DNA of 48,307 nt from an uncultured Pelagibacteraceae bacterium (lineage in GTDB: Bacteria > Pseudomonadota > Alphaproteobacteria > Pelagibacterales > Pelagibacteraceae): NCBI GenBank assembly GCA_902558705.1, contig CACEEW010000008.1, positions 1-48,307 on the forward strand, in the 5' to 3' direction. Every line of letters begins with the position of its first letter. The stretch's first letter is position 1. Of this stretch, positions 44,787 to 48,307 are shown piece after piece. A program made the position numbers and the translations under genes. The notes under the pieces were generated by a model. It had not been told where the DNA came from, made no database searches, and was given only the letters and a program-made list of their open reading frames with translations.

Positions 44787-44790
44787 TTGT

Positions 44791-45957
44791 ATGGAAATAC
44801 CAAAAAGTTTTTTAGGTTATAAAAGAGAGAATGGTAGAGCAGGAACTAGAAATCACGTAATTATTCTTCCTGTAGATGATATCTCTAATGCATGCGCTGA
44901 AGCAGTGGCTAACAATATTAAAGGTACTATTGCACTCCCTCATTCTTATGGCAGACTTCAGTTTGGTGCAGACTTAGAACTACACTTTAGAACAATGATA
45001 GGCACAGGAAGTAATCCAAATGTTGCTGCTGTAATTGTAATAGGAATTGAACCTAAATGGACAAAAAAGATTGTTGATGGAATTGCAAAAACTGGAAAAC
45101 CAGTCGAAGGTTTTCATATAGAACGAACAGGAGATATTGGAACTGTAATGAAGGCCTCCAAAAAAGCACAGGAGTTTGTAATGTGGGCTTCTGAAAAACA
45201 AAGAGAAGAATGTCCTATAAGTGATTTATGGATTTCAGTTAAATGTGGAGAATCTGATACCACATCTGGATTAGCGTCAAACCCGACTGTTGGAAACTTG
45301 ATGGATAAACTTGAGCCATTAGGAGTTCATTTATGCTTTGGTGAAACCTCAGAACTTACGGGAGCAGAAAAAGTTTGCGCAACGAGAGGAGCAACAAAAG
45401 AAGCTTCAGATAAATTTATGAAAACTTGGAGTTCTTACAATGATTTTATTTTAAAAGAAGCAACAGATGATTTATCTGAAAGTCAACCAACAGCTGGAAA
45501 TATTGCTGGTGGTCTAACTACAATTGAAGAAAAAGCATTTGGTAATTTTCAAAAAATTGGTAGTTGTAAATTTGTAGATGTATTAGAGCCAGCAGAAGAA
45601 CCAAAAAAAGGTAAAGGTTTATATTTTATGGATACATCATCAGCAGCAGCAGAATGTGTGACACTTCAAGCTGCAGCAGGATTTAATATTCATTTATTTC
45701 CAACTGGACAAGGAAACATTGTTGGTAACCCAATTGAACCTGTTGTAAAATTAACTGCAAACCCTTTAACAGTTAAAGGAATGGGTGAACATATAGATTG
45801 TGATGTGTCTAAAATTCTTTCAAGAGAGATGAACTTATCTGAGGCGGGAGATAGACTTATCGAAACAACTTTAAGAGTTGCTAATGGAAGACTAACCTGC
45901 GCTGAAGCTTTAGGTCATAAAGAATTCGTAATGACTAAACTTTATAGAAGTGCTTAA
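44791..45957 (+). CDS. suyB: (2R)-sulfolactate sulfo-lyase, beta subunit
   Basis: Large catalytic subunit, 388 aa, of the UxaA/GarD family. The opening '[26 protein letters not shown]' is the family signature, and the cysteines in '[12 protein letters not shown]' near residue 150 and '[18 protein letters not shown]' near 184 fit Fe-S or metal binding in the family. The C-terminus contains '[20 protein letters not shown]'. I chose the ATG at 44791; the frame open from 44743 overlaps suyA and adds non-family residues. SuyB with SuyA would release sulfite and pyruvate without needing Xsc. Confidence 0.82.
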   Translation: MEIPKSFLGYKRENGRAGTRNHVIILPVDDISNACAEAVANNIKGTIALPHSYGRLQFGADLELHFRTMIGTGSNPNVAAVIVIGIEPKWTKKIVDGIAKTGKPVEGFHIERTGDIGTVMKASKKAQEFVMWASEKQREECPISDLWISVKCGESDTTSGLASNPTVGNLMDKLEPLGVHLCFGETSELTGAEKVCATRGATKEASDKFMKTWSSYNDFILKEATDDLSESQPTAGNIAGGLTTIEEKAFGNFQKIGSCKFVDVLEPAEEPKKGKGLYFMDTSSAAAECVTLQAAAGFNIHLFPTGQGNIVGNPIEPVVKLTANPLTVKGMGEHIDCDVSKILSREMNLSEAGDRLIETTLRVANGRLTCAEALGHKEFVMTKLYRSA

Positions 45958-45972
45958 TCATTAATACATATA

Positions 45973-47046
45973 ATGTTTTTAAAAAAATATTTGGTAATTT
46001 TACCAGGTATAATTCTTGCTTTTGTTCTTTATTCTCTTTCACAAGGGTTCAACAATATTATTGGGATTGAAATTTTAGGTTACAGTAAAAGTCCTATTTC
46101 AACTGCAATGATAGCAATACTTCTTGGAATTTTTTTTGGAAACTTTTTTAAAATTCGTGAAAGTTTTCAAAAAGGTTTAGATTTTTGCAAAGAATATATA
46201 TTAAAGCTTGGAATTATTTGTCTTGGTATTCAATTAAAACCATTTGAATTTATAGAATTTGGAAAAATTGCAATTCCATTAATAATAATTTGTATCATAA
46301 GTGTTTTAGTTATTATCAAACTTTTAATAAAAAAATTCAAAATACCTACAAGGATGGCTTATTTAATATCAATAGGAAGTACAGTTTGTGGAACAACCGC
46401 AATCATGGCAACAGCACCTGTAATTAAAGCGAATAAAAATGAAGTATCCTATGCAGTAGCTAACATTACCTTATTTGGAATATTGTCTATGTTGTTGTAT
46501 CCATATTTTGCAAATTTTTATTTTGAGGGAAATTCTTTATTTGCTGGTCTTTTTTTAGGGACTGCAATTCATGAAACTTCTCAAGTTGCTGCAGCAGGTT
46601 TAATATACGACCAACAATTCAATAGTCCTGAAACTTTAAATATAGCAACAGTAACTAAACTCATTAGAAACACTTTTTTAATTGTGATGATTCCTCTTTT
46701 TGCTTTTTTGTATAATAGAGGTTTAGTTAAAGAAAAGAATTACTCTATCATAAACATTTTTCCTTATTTTGTTTTAGGTTTTGTAGGAATGATTATTTTT
46801 AGAAATATAGGTGATCAACTCTTTACTGAATATAATAAAGATATATGGGTTGAAACAATCAACTTTATTAAATTTTTTTCTAAGGTTTTTTTAACTATGG
46901 CTATGGCAGCTATTGGATTGTCAACAGATCTTAAAGATGTAAAAAGTATGGGTTACAAACCTTTTGTAGTTGGATTTATTGCAATGTTGACTGTAGGTAT
47001 TGTTTGTATTCTCACAATAGAAATTTATTTAAAAATATTTATTTAG
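45973..47046 (+). CDS. YeiH-family (UPF0324) putative sulfate exporter
   Basis: Membrane protein of 357 aa with about ten hydrophobic segments. Family features: 'STAMIAILLGIFFGNFFKIRESF' near residues 36-58, 'KLGIICLGIQLKP' near 77-89, 'GSTVCGTTAIMATAPVIKANKNEVSYAVANITLFG' from about 135, and 'AIHETSQVAAAGLIY' near 197-211. Members of this family are proposed to export sulfate or related sulfur anions, and some lie in taurine or sulfonate clusters. It is 15 nt downstream of suyB, so it is probably co-transcribed. The substrate is inferred from context. Confidence 0.85.
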   Translation: MFLKKYLVILPGIILAFVLYSLSQGFNNIIGIEILGYSKSPISTAMIAILLGIFFGNFFKIRESFQKGLDFCKEYILKLGIICLGIQLKPFEFIEFGKIAIPLIIICIISVLVIIKLLIKKFKIPTRMAYLISIGSTVCGTTAIMATAPVIKANKNEVSYAVANITLFGILSMLLYPYFANFYFEGNSLFAGLFLGTAIHETSQVAAAGLIYDQQFNSPETLNIATVTKLIRNTFLIVMIPLFAFLYNRGLVKEKNYSIINIFPYFVLGFVGMIIFRNIGDQLFTEYNKDIWVETINFIKFFSKVFLTMAMAAIGLSTDLKDVKSMGYKPFVVGFIAMLTVGIVCILTIEIYLKIFI

Positions 47047-48133
47047 TCTGCTTTGCAGATTGATTGAAATATTTATTTCTAAATTTTGAGATAGATCTTC
47101 TAATAAAAGCTGCAGCAATACCAAGAGAAACTGCAAACAATATTGAAAATAATCCATAAAAGAATGGCATATCTTTAGAAAATTCTTTAATAAATTTAGA
47201 AAAGAAGTTTAGATCCTGATCTATTACTTTGATTGTTTCTTTTTGAATTTCCTCAGCAAAAAAAGTGTCATATGCAATAACTATTCCAACGACTAATAAT
47301 AAAATTGCTAATAATGCTTTTAATCCTGAACTATCAATTTGTTCTCCAAGTTTTTGACCAACCTGAACTCCAACAATTGACCCTACTACCAACATGACAA
47401 CTAACATTAAATCTATTGAACCATAATTAATAGAGTGTAAGAAAGTAACAATCACACTTACAAAGATTGTTACGAATAGAGATGTGCCTGGAACTAATCT
47501 TGTTGGCATCTTAATAATATAGATCATTGCAGGAACTAAGATGAAAGCACCACCTATGCCCATTATTGCAGCAATAAATCCAACTACTAATCCTATTAGG
47601 ATTGGTGTAAATACACTTTCATATAATTTTGATTTAGGAAATCTCATTCTTAAAGGAAGACCATGTATCCAATAATGAACATGTAATTTTTTTCTTTCTA
47701 CAATATTTTTTTTTGCTTTATCAATTTCACCTAAACTTTCTACAAGCATTAATGTACCAATAATTGCAAGTATATACATATAAGCTAAAGAAATTACGGT
47801 ATCTATTTTTCCAATATCTTGAAAATAAGTAAAAGTATAAATACCTAATGCAGTTCCTATTGAGCCACCAATTACAATCATGAATCCCATTTTATAATCT
47901 AAAGTATTTTTTAAATAATGCGTGGTGGATCCTGAGACAGATGTTGCTAAAATATTATTTGCTTCATTGGCAACTGCATACGCTGGGGGTACACCCATAA
48001 AAATTAAAAATGGTGTCATTAAAAAACCACCACCAACACCAAACAATCCTGACAGAACTCCAACAATTGCACTTAATAAAAGTATTTCAACAGGATTTAT
48101 AAATACTTGAGCTATTGGTAAAAAAACTTCCAT
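47039..48133 (-). CDS. TauE/SafE family permease (sulfite exporter-like)
   Basis: Long TauE-type permease, 364 aa. The first repeat 'GVLSGLFGVGGGFLMTPFLIFMGVPPAYAVANEANN' lies near residues 25-60, and the second repeat 'VGFIAAIMGIGGAFILVPAMIYIIKMPTRLVPGTS' near 184-218. About eight membrane segments and an additional C-terminal segment are visible. The form with 'WIHGLPLRMRFPKSKLYES' between the halves is the one common near sulfonate genes in alphaproteobacteria. It probably exports the sulfite formed by Xsc/SuyAB. A 44-residue gene precedes it by 26 nt. It converges with the YeiH-type gene and overlaps it by 8 nt. Confidence 0.87.
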   Translation of the reverse strand: MEVFLPIAQVFINPVEILLLSAIVGVLSGLFGVGGGFLMTPFLIFMGVPPAYAVANEANNILATSVSGSTTHYLKNTLDYKMGFMIVIGGSIGTALGIYTFTYFQDIGKIDTVISLAYMYILAIIGTLMLVESLGEIDKAKKNIVERKKLHVHYWIHGLPLRMRFPKSKLYESVFTPILIGLVVGFIAAIMGIGGAFILVPAMIYIIKMPTRLVPGTSLFVTIFVSVIVTFLHSINYGSIDLMLVVMLVVGSIVGVQVGQKLGEQIDSSGLKALLAILLLVVGIVIAYDTFFAEEIQKETIKVIDQDLNFFSKFIKEFSKDMPFFYGLFSILFAVSLGIAAAFIRRSISKFRNKYFNQSAKQTK

Positions 48134-48159
48134 TTAAAAATAAAAACTTAAGATATAGC

Positions 48160-48294
48160 TTATTTAAAAGTTATAAAAGTTCCGACTAAGATTAAACCCC
48201 AACAAGCTGCTATAGCTGATAAAATCCCAGTTTTAATAAAAGTTGTTTTTTTGTTTATAATTTTTTGAGGGATTTTTATATTTGGAAGTTGCAT
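48160..48294 (-). CDS. Small membrane peptide upstream of tauE
   Basis: The frame codes for 44 residues starting MQLPNIKIPQK. One hydrophobic segment (about residues 22-42, TGILSAIAACWGLILVGTFI) follows a basic region (KINKKTTFIK), predicting a single-pass protein with N-terminus inside. AGGAAG lies 6 nt before the ATG, a rather good Shine-Dalgarno site for this window. It is 26 nt from the tauE start on the same strand, so it is likely co-transcribed and may be an accessory peptide. I do not recognise a family. Confidence 0.6.
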   Translation of the reverse strand: MQLPNIKIPQKIINKKTTFIKTGILSAIAACWGLILVGTFITFK

Positions 48295-48307
48295 CTATCT
48301 TCCTGAA

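Noticed and set aside
44743-44790. Longer start for suyB at 44743
   Set aside because: It overlaps suyA by 44 nt and adds residues that do not match the family; the ATG at 44791 gives the family N-terminus.
1-48307. tRNA, rRNA, insertion sequence, prophage or CRISPR array
   Set aside because: No cloverleaf, ribosomal, transposase, integrase or regular direct-repeat pattern was noticed; gaps between genes are too short for most of these.

Overview
The window looks like a chromosome segment of a SAR11 (Pelagibacterales, Alphaproteobacteria) marine bacterioplankton. The grounds are very AT-rich DNA, almost no intergenic space (no gene-free stretch reaches 300 bp), many overlapping stop/start junctions, and a typical SAR11 gene set: three-subunit PurSQL, BolA plus monothiol glutaredoxin behind purL, class II DAHP synthase, citramalate synthase, methylcitrate cluster, TRAP transporters, sulfonate genes. 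I found no tRNA, rRNA, insertion sequence, prophage or CRISPR.

Layout. (1) 1-6507, plus: the end of map, then purB-purC-purS-purQ-purL-bolA-grxD, one tightly coupled purine/Fe-S operon. (2) 6510-15512, minus: a GlmU acetyltransferase half, glmS, aroF (class II), nadE, cysS, cimA, a TrmJ-like methyltransferase, and rpsD with its own promoter. (3) 15584-19844, plus: gph, then prpD-prpB-prpC for propionyl-CoA via methylcitrate. (4) 19845-23424, minus: nrdA-nrdB (class Ia ribonucleotide reductase without an ATP cone, behind a promoter with two NrdR-like boxes) and a small methyltransferase. (5) 23586-27024: phosphomannomutase, a highly charged helical protein, a small lipoprotein, a GC-rich structured element and a DUF2061 membrane protein. 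(6) 27027-34309: minus-strand TRAP operon dctP-dctQ-dctM-dusA-tauE-mcd, and a divergent class III CoA-transferase. (7) 34306-42593: rpoZ with a long acidic tail, an MFS carrier, a beta-hydroxyacid dehydrogenase, a flavin-binding protein, a cis-CaaD-like tautomerase, a secreted hydrolase, gamma-carbonic anhydrase, a redoxin, two glycosyltransferases and a DUF6165 protein. (8) 42604-48294: a sulfonate block: xsc, divergent suyAB, a YeiH-type exporter, TauE and a 44-residue membrane peptide.

How the genes fit together. Xsc and SuyAB both release sulfite from C2/C3 sulfonates, giving acetyl phosphate and pyruvate. The YeiH-type and TauE-type carriers next to them are plausible sulfite/sulfate exits. 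The TRAP operon with malonyl-CoA decarboxylase and a divergent CoA-transferase could be a dicarboxylate (perhaps malonate) uptake and decarboxylation unit, though the TauE gene inside it also allows a sulfonate substrate. Prp enzymes return propionyl-CoA to pyruvate and succinate. Regulation appears sparse: I see a few candidate promoters, a palindrome in the dctP promoter spacer, NrdR-like boxes at nrdA, an inverted repeat at suyA and one stem-loop between dctP and dctQ.

No large unknown system is evident. The most open items are the GC-rich pseudoknot-capable element upstream of the DUF2061 gene, the lone GlmU acetyltransferase domain, the long charged-helix protein, the complete cis-CaaD catalytic set in a tautomerase, and the small membrane peptide beside TauE.
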